Shown piece after piece: positions 11,132 to 20,985 of a stretch of DNA of 64,000 nt; the first letter of the stretch is position 1; each line of letters starts with the position of its first letter. The position numbers and the translations under genes were made by a program. The stretch is from NCBI GenBank assembly GCA_963573315.1, contig OY752141.1, forward strand, positions 1,240,001-1,304,000, given 5' to 3'. Source of the DNA: Entomortierella parvispora (taxonomy: Eukaryota > Mortierellomycota > Mortierellomycetes > Mortierellales > Mortierellaceae). The notes beneath the pieces were generated by a model, which searched no databases, was not told the DNA's origin, and saw nothing but the letters and a program-made list of their open reading frames with translations.

Positions 11132-11168
11132 TTATTTCTCCGACTTGCGGCCTCCTTTGGTGGGTATT

Positions 11169-11209
<41 letters not shown>

Positions 11210-12377
11210 TTGTTGGGCCGCATTTTGTCCTTGCCAGTAGTTTCCATCATTGTACGATGGAGGTCCTCCACCGGGATAGTGCAGCGGCATGTTGGTGTAA
11301 TAAGACGCTGGCAACGGGATATGGTTGTAAGGTGGAGGGTACGTAGGCACACTCATCGCCGACGATGATCCATACCCGCCACCGGGACCAGACTGTCCCG
11401 GAACTGGCTGACCCTGTTGCTGTTGTTGCTGAGGTGGCTGTTGTTGTTGGTACGCCTGATTGTGGTGCGCAGGCGAGGATTGGCCCGAGGCAGCCGCAGA
11501 TCGCTCCTCTTGATGGTGGTCCTCGGAGGGGGAAGCTTCTCTTGACTCTGACCTTTCTCCGCCAGCCTCCTTAAAAAAAAAGTTGTAAAGAGAAAAAAAA
11601 AAAATCGGACAGACAGATTAGAATGAGAATGATATATTAACAATAACGAATATGGATGAGAGAGTTTCCTGAGAAGAGAAAGGAAAGAAAGACCTAGAGC
11701 AATGGGGTGGCAGAGGGACACTGTGCGGGTTCAAGAAGAGAGCTGCAAGAAGAGAATAAAGGCTACATTCAACCTACAGGCGAAGGTTCCTTGTCGGGAG
11801 CATGCAAACAGGCCTGGATCAGATTCTTGCCCTCGGCCTTGGTGACCAGAGGCTGTAATTTGGGAGTAGTGAAGGTGTAGACAAGCCCCGTCTCGGAAAC
11901 GACGAGCAACAGGACCTGGGTTCCCGTCAGGGTGCTCAGCTCGTAGGCCTAAAATAAGAGCAGCGAAATGAGTGGGGCTAAATAAACAAAGAAAAGAAAT
12001 TGTTTCCCGTCCTTCCTTTGTTTCTTCCATGCTTTCTTTTCGTGCTTTGCTGCGCCAAACGGGCGGTCCCCGTCCGCTTCCGTCATGTGAGTGGGAATTT
12101 AACCCCGGTCCGTTACCTTCTTCATGATGCCCGACTTTCTCTTGGAAAAGGTGATATGGCGTCTGCTCTTGTCCTCAATGTACTCAATCTTGATCTTGCG
12201 GCGTCCAGCTCGCTTGCTGGGTGCCTCCTCATCGTCATCATCATCGTCTTCGTCTCCGTCGCCCTGCACCTGCTTGAACTTTTTGTCGACATGGTCTCCA
12301 TCATCTGGGTTCTCGCTGCCGCCTGTACCTGCGACAGTACTGGACTTTGAGTCCTCAAAAGCTCGTTTGGCACTCAT
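11132..12377 (-). CDS. MCM1: SRF/Mcm1-type MADS-box transcription factor
   Basis: Three exons on the minus strand: 12117-12377, 11778-11948, 11132-11569 (289 aa). An acidic N terminus (run of Asp about residues 44-50) precedes a type I MADS box: GRRKIKIEYIEDKSRRHITF, KRKSGIMKK, then AYELSTLTGTQVLLLVVSE across the first intron, and the SAM-type dimerisation extension VYTFTTPKLQPLVTKAEG. The C terminus is Ser/Gly/Pro-rich with a glutamine run coded by CAA/CAG near the end. It should bind CArG-type sites in the nucleus as a dimer and recruit partner factors, as Mcm1 and SRF do. Both intron positions keep phase 0. The SRF-like identity is very clear; which regulon it controls cannot be read here. 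Confidence 0.93.
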
Positions 12378-13173
12378 TGAGTTGTATGTAGGGGGGGTTT
12401 CTGGGGGTCGAAGGTGCTGCAGGCTTGTTTCTCTTTGGCTATTTTTGATTACAAAGAGACAGAGACAGGTGGAGTGAGTTACAGTGATGTGTATTGCCTA
12501 TTGATGAACTCGAGGATGGTTTCGTCAAAAGTCCGTTCCGAGGAGAGAGAAAAGAGGAAGGGGGGGACCATGGCCCCATCTCGCCCGACTGTGAGGTTGA
12601 TTGGGCGAGATTGAACGAGATTGAGCGAGATTGAGCACGAGTTTTTTTGCAGAGAGAGAGAAGAAGAGAACAAGAAGGGACGGCGAGGGAGAGGGATCGG
12701 GGAGCAAGGAAGGGAGGGACGGGGATGGTCGAGGAGGGATTGTCGACCGAATCGAGACAGCGTTGGGCAAGGAAGGTCATACCCGTTTTGGGAAGTGGCG
12801 CGATTGCGATTGCTTCTTCAAAAAGGGAAGCGATGGGGGGAATGAGTGGAAAAGGAAGGTGTGAAATTTTTTTGTGTGGGAGTGCGAGAGACTTCTTTCT
12901 GGTGGTCGAGGAGGAGAGGGAGAGATTCGGGGTGGGATGACAGCGAGTGTGAGAGTGACAGTGTGAGAGAGAGAAAGAGACTCGATCACTGGGCACACCC
13001 TGTCTGTGTGTCATCTTAAGGGGCCATCGCTCTTTTCTCACTCTCTCTCTGTCTCTGCACACGCCCCAAAATGATCCCTCCCACTCCACACTTTGGGTTC
13101 TCGACACAGCCTTCCTTTGCTTCATTATTCATTTATTATTATTGTGCTTCATTATTCTTCCTTGACCGGCAAA

Positions 13174-13217
<44 letters not shown>

Positions 13218-13288
13218 CTCTCTCTCTCTCCACTCTCCACTCTCTCCTCTCCACGTCCTGTCCCCCCCACACACACTCCTTCACCACA
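12378..13288. other. divergent promoter region between MADS gene and secreted protein
   Basis: No gene supported. The stretch is strongly strand-asymmetric: purine-rich on + at about 12640-12930, then pyrimidine-rich toward 13288. Long open frames here arise from that bias. Confidence 0.5.
13177..13230. repeat. (TC)n microsatellite upstream of the secreted-protein gene
   Basis: A run of alternating T and C, broken once by a short T tract, about 60 bases before the ATG at 13289. Such pyrimidine tracts are common in fungal promoters and leaders. A regulatory effect is not shown. Confidence 0.9.
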
Positions 13289-13795
13289 ATGCAACTCAAG
13301 ACTCTTGCCGTCGCCCTCGTCGCCACCGTCGCCCTTGCGTCCGCCGACTTGTTTGAAAACACTCCCTGCACCGAGTGCGCCTTCCAGTCCCTCGGCAACG
13401 ACACAAACTGTGCTACCCTCTCTACCACTCAATTGGGCCAGCTCCAGACCGCCTTCAGTGCCACCTCCGTCAACTTTACCATCCTCGAAATGCCTGCCTT
13501 CAAGTCCTGTGTTTGTGGCTGGGGCAACACCGTCTTCACCGGTGCTAAAGACGACCCTGCCTCTACCTGCACCTCAGGAGCAACCCCCATCTGCTCCGCA
13601 AATCAGACCGCCACTGCTGGAGCCAGTATCCGTGAAGCTCTCCTTCTCGTCCAATGTGCCGCTGCAAACGCCACTGGCTCTGCTTCGGCCACACCTACCG
13701 CTACCTCGGGAGCTGTCCAGGATTTGAGCGGAAGCATGCCCTATGTTTTGTCGGTGATGGTCATTGGTCTTGCTACAGCCATTGGCCTTTGCTAA
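13289..13795 (+). CDS. small secreted, probably GPI-anchored cysteine-rich protein
   Basis: Single exon, 168 aa. The N terminus is a classic signal peptide (MQLKTLAVALVATVALASA). The mature part has eight cysteines, including TPCTEC and SCVCG, and several N-glycosylation motifs (NDT, NFT, NQT, NAT). The C terminus has a small-residue stretch (ATSGAVQDLSGS) followed by a hydrophobic tail of about 18 residues, the pattern of a GPI-attachment signal. The protein is therefore predicted at the plasma membrane or cell wall. The cysteine spacing is not the CFEM pattern as far as I can judge, so no family is assigned. A decayed copy of its 3' end is seen near 21.03 kb. Confidence 0.85.
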   Translation: MQLKTLAVALVATVALASADLFENTPCTECAFQSLGNDTNCATLSTTQLGQLQTAFSATSVNFTILEMPAFKSCVCGWGNTVFTGAKDDPASTCTSGATPICSANQTATAGASIREALLLVQCAAANATGSASATPTATSGAVQDLSGSMPYVLSVMVIGLATAIGLC

Positions 13796-14292
13796 AGAAT
13801 TTAATAAAAGAAAACTGCTTTTTCAGCATATTGTCCGTTGACACCCCCTTACCATCTTCAAAAAGACAGAGGCTTTGACACCAAAGGTGCTACCACGATA
13901 AAAGAAACTGAACGGTCCGTTGGTTGGGCCTGGATAAATGTCTGATTGGAACAATTTAAGCACGCGTCTATCTATAGAAGATCCTCCTACCATTCCTCCT
14001 TTCCCGTCTGTCGGGTCTGTCGCAGTCTAAAGTTCCTTTGCTTTTTTGGAAGAATAAAAGAGTCGAAAGAATGAACTCTCCACTTGAATAAGTCGCAAAT
14101 CTTGTATAGGCAATCGTGTGCTTTTACAGAGGTTGGATACCTCCAAATAAAATTGGATCTATTGGCCCAACTGCGACTACATGAATTGAATCTTGTACTT
14201 ATAGAGAGAGCCGCACAACATCCCTTTCGACAGGAGGCGTCCTGCATTTCTGTTCCTGAATGCCGTTGGACGTGTCACAAGAGTTGAATCGG
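13796..14292. other. spacer with one copy of an old duplication
   Basis: No gene. About 13796-14170 is recognisably similar to 21060-21510, including the identical stretch CTTCAAAAAGACAGAGG, so it is one arm of a diverged segmental duplication. Confidence 0.6.
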
Positions 14293-14300
14293 TATAAATA
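14293..14300 (+). promoter_or_regulatory. TATA box of the CBM14 gene
   Basis: TATAAATA lies 65 bases upstream of the ATG at 14365, followed by a short A/C-rich and pyrimidine-rich leader. The spacing suits a TATA-driven, probably inducible, short-leader gene. Confidence 0.6.
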
Positions 14301-14364
14301 CCAGGTTGTTTGTTACAAAAACAAAGGACCCTCTTGCTCCTCATCTTCACCAATCCATTCCGCC

Positions 14365-14625
14365 ATGAGAACCCCAGCTTACCCCTTCATCCTGGCATCT
14401 CTCATTGCCTGTTCAATGAGTGTCTCTTCTGCCCAAGTCCAAGAAGTTCACTCAAAGCCATGCCCTGGAAACAACCAGTATTACGCTGACGTTGACTGCA
14501 CCAAGTTTTGGGAGTGCTCCAATGGAATTGCCTACCAGTTTGACTGTCCAGCCGGCCTTCACTGGGATACCACTCTACTGACCTGCAATTACCCAGATCA
14601 AGCTCTTTGTGACGAATCTCTCTGA
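14365..14625 (+). CDS. secreted single-domain CBM14 (peritrophin-A type) chitin-binding protein
   Basis: Single exon, 86 aa. The ATG at 14365 is chosen because it starts a clean signal peptide (MRTPAYPFILASLIACSMSV) and follows a TATA box; a longer frame begins upstream at 14260 without a signal peptide. The mature protein is essentially one six-cysteine domain (KPCPGNNQYYADVDC, KFWECSNG, FDCPAGLHWD, LTCNYP, ALC), matching the peritrophin-A/CBM14 pattern. It is predicted to bind chitin in the apoplast or wall. In other fungi a CBM14 protein (Avr4) shields hyphal chitin from chitinases; that role here is only an analogy. Confidence 0.85.
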   Translation: MRTPAYPFILASLIACSMSVSSAQVQEVHSKPCPGNNQYYADVDCTKFWECSNGIAYQFDCPAGLHWDTTLLTCNYPDQALCDESL

Positions 14626-15804
14626 TGCCTCGATCTCAAGCGCAATCCCAAGTCCTGACAAGAACTCAATCCAAGCTGGCCAAGTCCTGAACCCGAATAA
14701 AGCCGGCCTTATTATAGAATATTGCCTTAACCACGGTCTTGTCCTTGGTAAGGTCTACAAAGGCTGTTCAGGCACAAGGGGGTCAAGGAGGGAATAATAA
14801 AAAACTTCTTTCTCACGAGTAATCTCTCCTGTTCTCATCCTCATGTCATCATTTTTCAAAAGAGCTGACAACCCTTCGTACCCAAGCTTCTGTTTTCTCT
14901 TCGCGCTCCGTCGCCTCTTCTCTATGTATTGGCATCATCAAAATCTTTCGCCTGTTGGTAAATGGTATTGTACTGTGCATCTTCCTTCTTTCCGGACGTC
15001 GCTCGAACAAACCGCGCACTCATGTCGAGGCCCCTCCGGTTCCCTTAAAATTCTCTTTGTGCAACTGTTTGTTCTTTGCTCAGTCACTTTCCAACACTTC
15101 TCGGAGAAAGCTTTTTTTTTCTTTTGGACCGAGGCGGATGGAAGGATGGGCGGGTCCATTGGCCAGATCTTGGCGAGTGGATTCTAGCACACAAGGGGCA
15201 AACTCGATTGAGTAGACTCAGGACATTGGCCGAAACAACTGGCACGCCGCTTGGCACAGGCTCAGAAGAAATTTTGGCGCCTGGGATTGGTGCAGCCACC
15301 AGTTGGACTTTGGCGCAGCAGCGTGCCTTTTGGATCGGCTACCAGCAGATTGCTTTGGCAATGGATGTTTGGTGCGACAACCCCTCATCTTTGGCATCGG
15401 CATTGGCTCATCAGCACGGTCGTGTTCTGAACCAATCTCATTCTTTTGGACTTGATTGTGCTAATATTCAGTGTCGATACAATTGAGCTCGCCCCATGAG
15501 CTAATCCACCTGCCAAAAGGTAAGGGCCACTCCAGACTGGAAGGGCAAAACGTCTGCATAGTCCGAATTTCCAGGGACCCGCTCACACATTCCGTTTTTA
15601 AAAACCACGCTCGATTTTTTTAGCGGCCTTGGATCGCAGTTGGTCAGGTCACAACTGTCCTTCGCGGCGGGATCCACTGCAGCCCTTTGGAGTCTATTCC
15701 CACCAAATTTTCTTTTTTGAAACTGATCAACCAGAGGGACAGATGGATCGACGGATCGACACGCTTTTTTTGTACTTGCCAAGAGGCATGCAGAGTCAAG
15801 CCTG

Positions 15805-15843
<39 letters not shown>

Positions 15844-15876
15844 TCCTCCCATCCTGCACAAAACAAATACGCAACC
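14626..15876. other. accessory spacer with weak repeats
   Basis: No convincing gene. The + strand around 15240-15310 shares patches with 19440-19490 (GAAGAAATTTT followed by similar sequence), suggesting another old duplication. A (CTTT)n tract lies at 15805-15845. Confidence 0.4.
15805..15845. repeat. (CTTT)n microsatellite
   Basis: About ten copies of CTTT. Open frames across it on both strands are products of the 4-bp repeat. Confidence 0.95.
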
Positions 15877-16620
15877 ATGCCATCTCACTCCGGTTCCGTC
15901 CCGAATATCGACTTCACGACGGTCAGTCAATGACAAGAACCCCTCTGCTTACGCTGATGTGATACGCAACAAGAGTTGGTTCACAAAAAACAACTTTGGC
16001 TGTAACCCCGTCCCGTCATCTCGGATGTAACAGTATCTAAATCTTGTATTAGGAGAGTAAAGACGTTGCCCAGAGCTGCCCTTCGATCAGCGAGCAGTTT
16101 TTAAAGGCTGCCGATCAAGGATACGCCGATGCTCGGTATTGGTGAGTTGTTACCGTGACGGTAAGGAAGCCCCACAGGAATACTGGACAGTCATGGGGTG
16201 GTTTTTGAAGGCCTTTAACCAAAAACACGACGCTGCACAGTTCATCCAGGCTGGATGTACAGCGGTGGCAGAGGCGCTCTCCAGAACAACCAGAAAGTGA
16301 TGGAATAGTATTTGAAGGATACCGATCAGGGATAGGCTCTTTCCCGGTGCAAGATAGGGTTTGTTCTAGCGTGGTCACGGTATTCCCTGGGATTACTAGA
16401 AAGCCGGGGAGTAGTATTTGGAGGCCGCCCATCGAAGATACGCCGCTGTCCAGTATAATGCAGGCGTGATGTGCCAGCATTTCCTCCTTGCGGATACCAA
16501 GGATTCCCAGAGAGGGGTGGTGATCTTGACGAAAGCAGCTGAGCGACGATGGGATATACTAATACGTAAGAAAGACTTCAAGAGAGGAGTAACTCCATCG
16601 ACCTCCTCTAAAGGGTACCC
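15877..16620 (+). pseudogene. decayed Sel1-repeat gene (copy A)
   Basis: Begins with ATG and MPSHSGSVPNIDF, resembling the start of the pseudokinase gene at 17268 (both have NID-F after a Pro/Ser-rich start). A frameshift follows within 45 nt; the homologous SAYAD segment continues in another frame. Further on, several Sel1-like units are visible in changing frames: LKAADQGYADARYW (about 16098-16140), a unit near 16175, one near 16290-16340 and EAAHRRYAAVQYNAG (about 16420-16460). Stops replace expected Trp or Gln codons at 16306, 16397 and 16412. Sel1 repeats form helical scaffolds; this copy cannot make one. Confidence 0.65.
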
Positions 16621-16839
16621 TTAGTAAGGACAAGTGTCAATTGTATCCAGCCGGTGCGTTCAACAAATACCCTGGTATTTAATCTTGCAAGAAATATCAG
16701 TCCAAGCAGGCGATGATGGGCGTAGCGCAACCCCACAAAAAGAACCGACGCGGCACTCCTAGATCATCATTCACCTGTGAGCCAAGATGGACTTCACAAG
16801 ATTTTTTTAGCGGATAGGTCGGCGCCCAGCTGTGTTCAC

Positions 16840-17031
16840 ATGAGTGAAAGTACAATGACCGGTCAGTCGTTGCTGCATACAATTCGGTTTGTCCTCAATG
16901 AAATCCTCTCAGATCTAAATCTTCTACTGCAGTTGCAACAGCAACAAAAACGAATACTGGCAGTAGCGCCGTCGATGCTACGCCCAGAAAGTGCGGGTAG
17001 TGCATCAAGGTCTGAATGTCAGGGTACGTAG
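16840..17031 (+). pseudogene. possible orphan exon with an amphipathic helix
   Basis: An ATG frame of 63 codons contains TGQSLLHTIRFVLNEILSDL followed by a Gln run. It overlaps a strong donor (CAGG|GTACGT, donor at 17024) in the same frame, as a real first exon would. I find no acceptor in a phase that joins it to the pseudokinase exon at 17268. It may be a leftover first exon of a duplicated neighbour. Confidence 0.3.
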
Positions 17032-17267
17032 ATCATTGGGGGCAGATAAATATCAACCCCAGGTAGGGTGACGACGCAAATTGGGCTGTGCATCGAGGGC
17101 TGGTGCGCCCCCGAATTTTTTTCTATTAGTGCTCACATGATAGAATGTGGGCATGGCTCTTCGCCCTGCCGCTCCTTCACACTTGCACTTTCTTTCACTT
17201 TTTTCACCAATCCTCTCCTCAAAACATACACGCCGCTACTTGGCCATCCTCCAACTGCGATACCTCC

Positions 17268-18726
17268 ATGCCACTTCGCCCCAGTGCCATTCCAAATAGA
17301 GTTCGAAATATCGACTTCAACATCATCGGCGAAAAGAGTAGTCCACCAACTTACGCCGATTCGACGCAGGAGTCGAATGGACTCTGGTAAAAAATATATA
17401 TATATTCCCAGGAGACAAGTCAGTAACCCTCTTTGATTTCTTACACCAAAAAAAACATCATGTTGCCTCCGTTAGGAATCAGAATGGTCTGGATAGCCTC
17501 GATGGCGAGCTCGCCAGTGTCCATCAAATGATTGAGACCAACAGACCCAGGGATGACATCCTGGCCAAAGTAGAGCTGGATTGCAGTCAGGTCCTGTGCA
17601 TCACTCCAGCGGAAACTCGAAAGGGAAGAACGTTTTCTGTTCACAAGCGATATTGGCTGGCTCAGGAGGTGGCAGAAAAACCTCTGGGCTATTTTGGGTC
17701 TCAGGACATGCTGGACATGCTGAATGACGAAGTCGCAATTCTGAAGAAGCTGGACCGCTGCAACTACATTACGAAGTTCTTGGGTGTGACCAACAAGAGT
17801 AACAATATCAGTATTATCATGGAGTGGCTTCCTAATGGCGACCTGGCGTCCTACTTGGCCAAGGTAAAAGCGTTGATGATCATTTGACGGGAGTCCTTGT
17901 TAAGAAGCCCTTGAGAGACAATCTTGGCTGACAAAAGGATTGTCTCTCTATCACTAGGACAAGATGAATTGGGAGCAAAAACTGTTTATTGCTGCCGATA
18001 TCGCTAGGGGTCTTCAGTTCTTACACGAGGTAAACCCCCGTGAAGTCGCCTTTCGACTCTTCACTCCTGCTAAAGAGTGACTGAATGGTCTAATATCCGA
18101 ATAATTTTGATGCCTTTTAGGTTGGAGTCATGCACAAGGCGCTGCGCGCAAAAAACATTCTGCTGACGAGGTTTAACGAGGCAAAGATCACAAATTTCCG
18201 ACAAAGTCGTTTGGACACAGCACCGTCGCGAACCATGTCGGACCCATTCAGTTTTGTTCGCTGGCTGGCACCAGAGAAGATGAGACCCATAGACGTCAGA
18301 TATAGTGCCGAATGCGACATCTACAGTTTTGGAATGTTGCTCTTTGAAATCGCATCAAACAGGATTCCTTTCTTGGGTCGAAGCGACCGAGAGTTGCCAG
18401 AGTTGATTGTCCTTGACGATTTATACGAGACTGTTCCCGCCGGCACGCCCACTGCATTTGCCGACATCATGTCTGCCTGTTGGTCTCATGACCCTCGACC
18501 TCGGCCGGCCGTGGCTCAGGTCCTGTTGATTCTAAGGGATGCCTGCATCAAGTTTGAGAATGGTCAGCAGAATTTCGGGGGATTGCCATCCGAGCTAAAA
18601 GAACCTATTCCACTTTTCGCCATCACACCACCAGAGGGGAGCGAACTGAAACCAATTTCCCCGCCCATGACACCCGTCGGATCTAATAATGGTCTTTTGT
18701 CTCTCGAGCCGTGGGATAGCCGATAA
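17268..18726 (+). CDS. TKL-like pseudokinase
   Basis: Four exons, 17268-17386, 17476-17863, 17958-18029 and 18121-18726, all in phase (394 aa). The kinase fold is clear from NDEVAILKKLDRCNYITKFLG, IIMEWLPNGDLASYL, DIARGLQFLHE, VRWLAPEKM, DIYSFGMLLFEI and the WSHDPRPRPA motif near the end. Catalytic residues are gone: the HRD-type loop reads HKALRAKN, the DFG motif reads NFR, and no VAIK-type lysine or glycine loop is evident. It therefore looks like a pseudokinase, of the TKL-like group that is often joined to Sel1 repeats in Mucoromycota. No Sel1 repeats remain in this frame, although decayed ones flank it. It has intact splice sites and no internal stop, so it may be expressed. Confidence 0.75.
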
Positions 18727-18810
18727 GTTAATAAGCGGCACCATGTCGAGGATTCACTGGAGGAGTTGAGGGGGTCACGGCAGCAGATCGGTCAGCAAGA
18801 GCCAACCTCA

Positions 18811-19298
18811 ATGCCACCATCTCAAGTTCCACCGAATACTCACAATATCGACCTATACGGCCTCCATCCTCCACCTGCGATACGCTATGTCGCCTCGCCC
18901 CTATACTCGGGCAAAAAAATACTGATCCAGGGCTGCGATTCAGTAACCCTCTCTTGATTTTTTTACTTAACATACTTATTAAATACCTACCGGCCTGTTG
19001 CCTTTACCATGGGGTGGCGCTCTAATTTGAGCGACGTTATTAAAGGGATACTACTGCCCGGATCATTGTAGGTGTGGTGTGTCAACAACAAGGCTGTGGC
19101 ATTCCCCAGGATTACCAGACAGTCATGGAGTGGTATTTGAGGGCAGTCAACCCAAGACATGCCCACGATCAAGTCCGCATTGGCCTCCTATTCCGCGATG
19201 GAAAGATTGTTCCTAATGACTACGAGGAAACCATGGATATTAAAGACCGCCGACCGAAGGAATGCCTCTGTTTAGGTCTAGGCTTTGCTCAGGTCTAG
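18811..19298 (+). pseudogene. decayed Sel1-repeat gene (copy C)
   Basis: An N-terminal fragment (MPPSQVPPNTHNIDLYG, ATG at 18811) resembles the starts at 15877 and 17268. After a stop and AT-rich sequence, 19070-19230 encodes one to two Sel1 units: QQGCGIPQDYQTVMEWYLRA followed by ARIGLLF-like residues (VRIGLLFRDGKIVPNDYEE). The pieces lie in different frames with stops between them. This is the least mutated Sel1 stretch here and is useful for reading the damage in copy A. Confidence 0.6.
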
Positions 19299-19811
19299 TG
19301 TTCAGATAGTTTGCTGAACCCAGGCTTTCGTTTCTCTCTTCACGTTCTGTCTTACCTCAACATCAATAAAAACTTTTTTTTGCCCTTCTACGATATCACT
19401 CACAAGTCAACAGGCCTGATCTTTTGGTAAGTGGATTGGCACTCTGTTTGGAAGAAATTTTAGCATCTCAGATTGGCACAGCCTACGGCTGAGAAAGATG
19501 TCGAAAAAAAAAAAAAAATGTCTGAGTCAAAAGGATTTTCAAGTCGCCCGAATCCGGTCTTTCTCCTTTTTATTTGACCTCATGCGTCCTACACTCATTT
19601 CCACATTTGTTTCTGCTCACCTGTAACCAGCTGCTGTGTCTTCTTATCCCATTTCTTTCATCGATTAAAGAAGTTATAAATCTATCCCTTGGCACTCTCA
19701 GCTCAAGAACAAGGTAAAGTTCCTCATCTTCCTCTTCCTCCTCCTCCTCCCCTTCCTCTTTCAAACTCATTCCTTTGTTCCATAGCAGAATGAACTGACA
19801 GCACATTTCAA
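19299..19811. other. promoter and leader region of the 10-Cys protein gene
   Basis: No gene. It contains an A tract near 19505, patches resembling 15240-15310, a TATA box at 19675 and a pyrimidine-rich leader at 19720-19770. Confidence 0.4.
19675..19681 (+). promoter_or_regulatory. TATA box of the 10-Cys secreted-protein gene
   Basis: TATAAAT lies 131 bases before the ATG at 19812, followed by a CT-rich leader. The distance implies a leader of about 100 nt. Confidence 0.5.
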
Positions 19812-20120
19812 ATGAATCTAGTCAATATGGTCAAAATAGTCGTCTGGTTGGGCTTTATTGCGCTGTCCACTTTAGCCTTTGCAGACCAGTATGCTTATTG
19901 CCATTGCGAGAGAGGCTGCATGGAAAACGGCATTAACAATGCCGGCGCTAACGTCAAGACTTATTGCTGCAACATTTTTGGCAAAAACTGTGCTGTGGCG
20001 CGGGCAGACGACTTCACGGCTTCAGATAAAAAAAAATTTAGAGAATGGTGCAAGACCAAGGGAGACAATTGCGGTGTCTTCTTTGGCGACGCGTACATAA
20101 AATGCAGAAATGAATGCTAG
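19812..20120 (+). CDS. small secreted protein with ten cysteines (effector-like)
   Basis: Single exon, 102 aa. Two in-frame ATGs (19812 and 19827) both give a signal peptide with core KIVVWLGFIALSTLAFA. The mature part is about 78 residues with ten cysteines: YCHC, GC, a CC pair, NC, WC, NC, KC and a terminal NEC. This could form five disulfides. The charge is mixed and there is no domain I recognise. Size, signal peptide and cysteine density are those of fungal small secreted proteins. No function is assigned. Confidence 0.8.
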   Translation: MNLVNMVKIVVWLGFIALSTLAFADQYAYCHCERGCMENGINNAGANVKTYCCNIFGKNCAVARADDFTASDKKKFREWCKTKGDNCGVFFGDAYIKCRNEC

Positions 20121-20439
20121 CCACGATCCCTGGACAAGCGCTGCCGAGGTTTCGAAGTTTTCTCTTTTTAAAACAAGAGAAAAAAAAAAATGGGGAACAT
20201 CTCACATTGCCCGTGCCAACAATAAAGTCATGTGTGGTATGTACTCTCTGAAGCAGTCTGCGGTGCCTGTTCACACAGAATGGACCGTGGTACGCAATGC
20301 ACAAGAGGTGGCTATGGTTTGGGTGCGGCTATATTTCAGGAATATTTGGTTAGTTTGATACTTAAGGCAGGTTGCCCGTTGCACTCGATGAGTGACAAAA
20401 TGATCAGCGTCTAAGAATCGGTCATCTGAGAATACAAAG
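20121..20439. other. 3' flank of the 10-Cys gene
   Basis: An AATAAA element near 20220 could serve 3' end formation. Nothing else is seen. Confidence 0.4.
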
Positions 20440-20985
20440 GTCTTATCGACCCTTGACTGTTTTGACCATTGACCGCTTGATGTCCATGCTGCCTCGCTCC
20501 TCCTCTTCACCTAGTCTGTGGTGTATGCCTCTGCTCTTGTTGTCGACAACACTGATCAGTCCCCAGACCAAACTCTGACGAAACTCTTTTGGGTGTAGTA
20601 CTTTCAAGTGTTTCGCGTTGAATGTCCCAAAAATCCACTGCATTCTGACAGTATCGGCGCGCTTATCATCCCACGAGCAATCATGGCTACTGGGTCATTG
20701 TCCCGTCAAACAAATATCTGCCGGTTCCCCCATCAGTCACGACACTAGAACGTGTGTCCCAATTCAATTCAATTTGGCACTCTTTTTCGCCTGCAGCTCA
20801 TTCGGGATCTCTGCTTGCCGCCTGATGTTGCACAGGCTCCAATATTCATGTCTCTGAAGTGAGTGCTGAAGAGCTTTACGCTGGTGAAGTAGTTAACCAT
20901 GAAGACTGTGGACCGCAGATGCCGTGTGAGTTGTTGAACAAGGTGATTGACGACGCTTCCTGTCTGAGTAGGTCCTGGCACTTGA
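20440..20985 (-). pseudogene. piggyBac-like transposase relic (DDE_Tnp_1_7 type)
   Basis: On the minus strand, 20985 to about 20810 encodes VVNHLVQQL...STVFMVNYFTSVKLF and RDMNIGACAT, the conserved core of piggyBac-type transposases (family form F-M-D-N-Y/F-F-T-S, then G-x-G-A-C-G-T). After a frameshift, the continuation IPNELQAKKSAKLN, typical of the same family, follows at about 20810-20765. A stop there comes from a 5-bp duplication. The rest to about 20440 is degenerate. The Asp expected before NYFTS is Val here. This is a dead element fragment; terminal repeats and TTAA sites were not identified. Confidence 0.55.

Noticed and set aside
12439-13125. 228-codon minus-strand frame
   Set aside because: Composition is low-complexity Ser/Leu/Pro from a purine/pyrimidine-biased promoter; no domain.
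13071-13727. 218-codon + frame overlapping the secreted-protein gene
   Set aside because: It reads through the (TC)n tract and then a shifted frame of the true gene at 13289.
15501-16030. Frames with KKER-type repeats around the (CTTT)n tract
   Set aside because: Direct translation of a tetranucleotide microsatellite.
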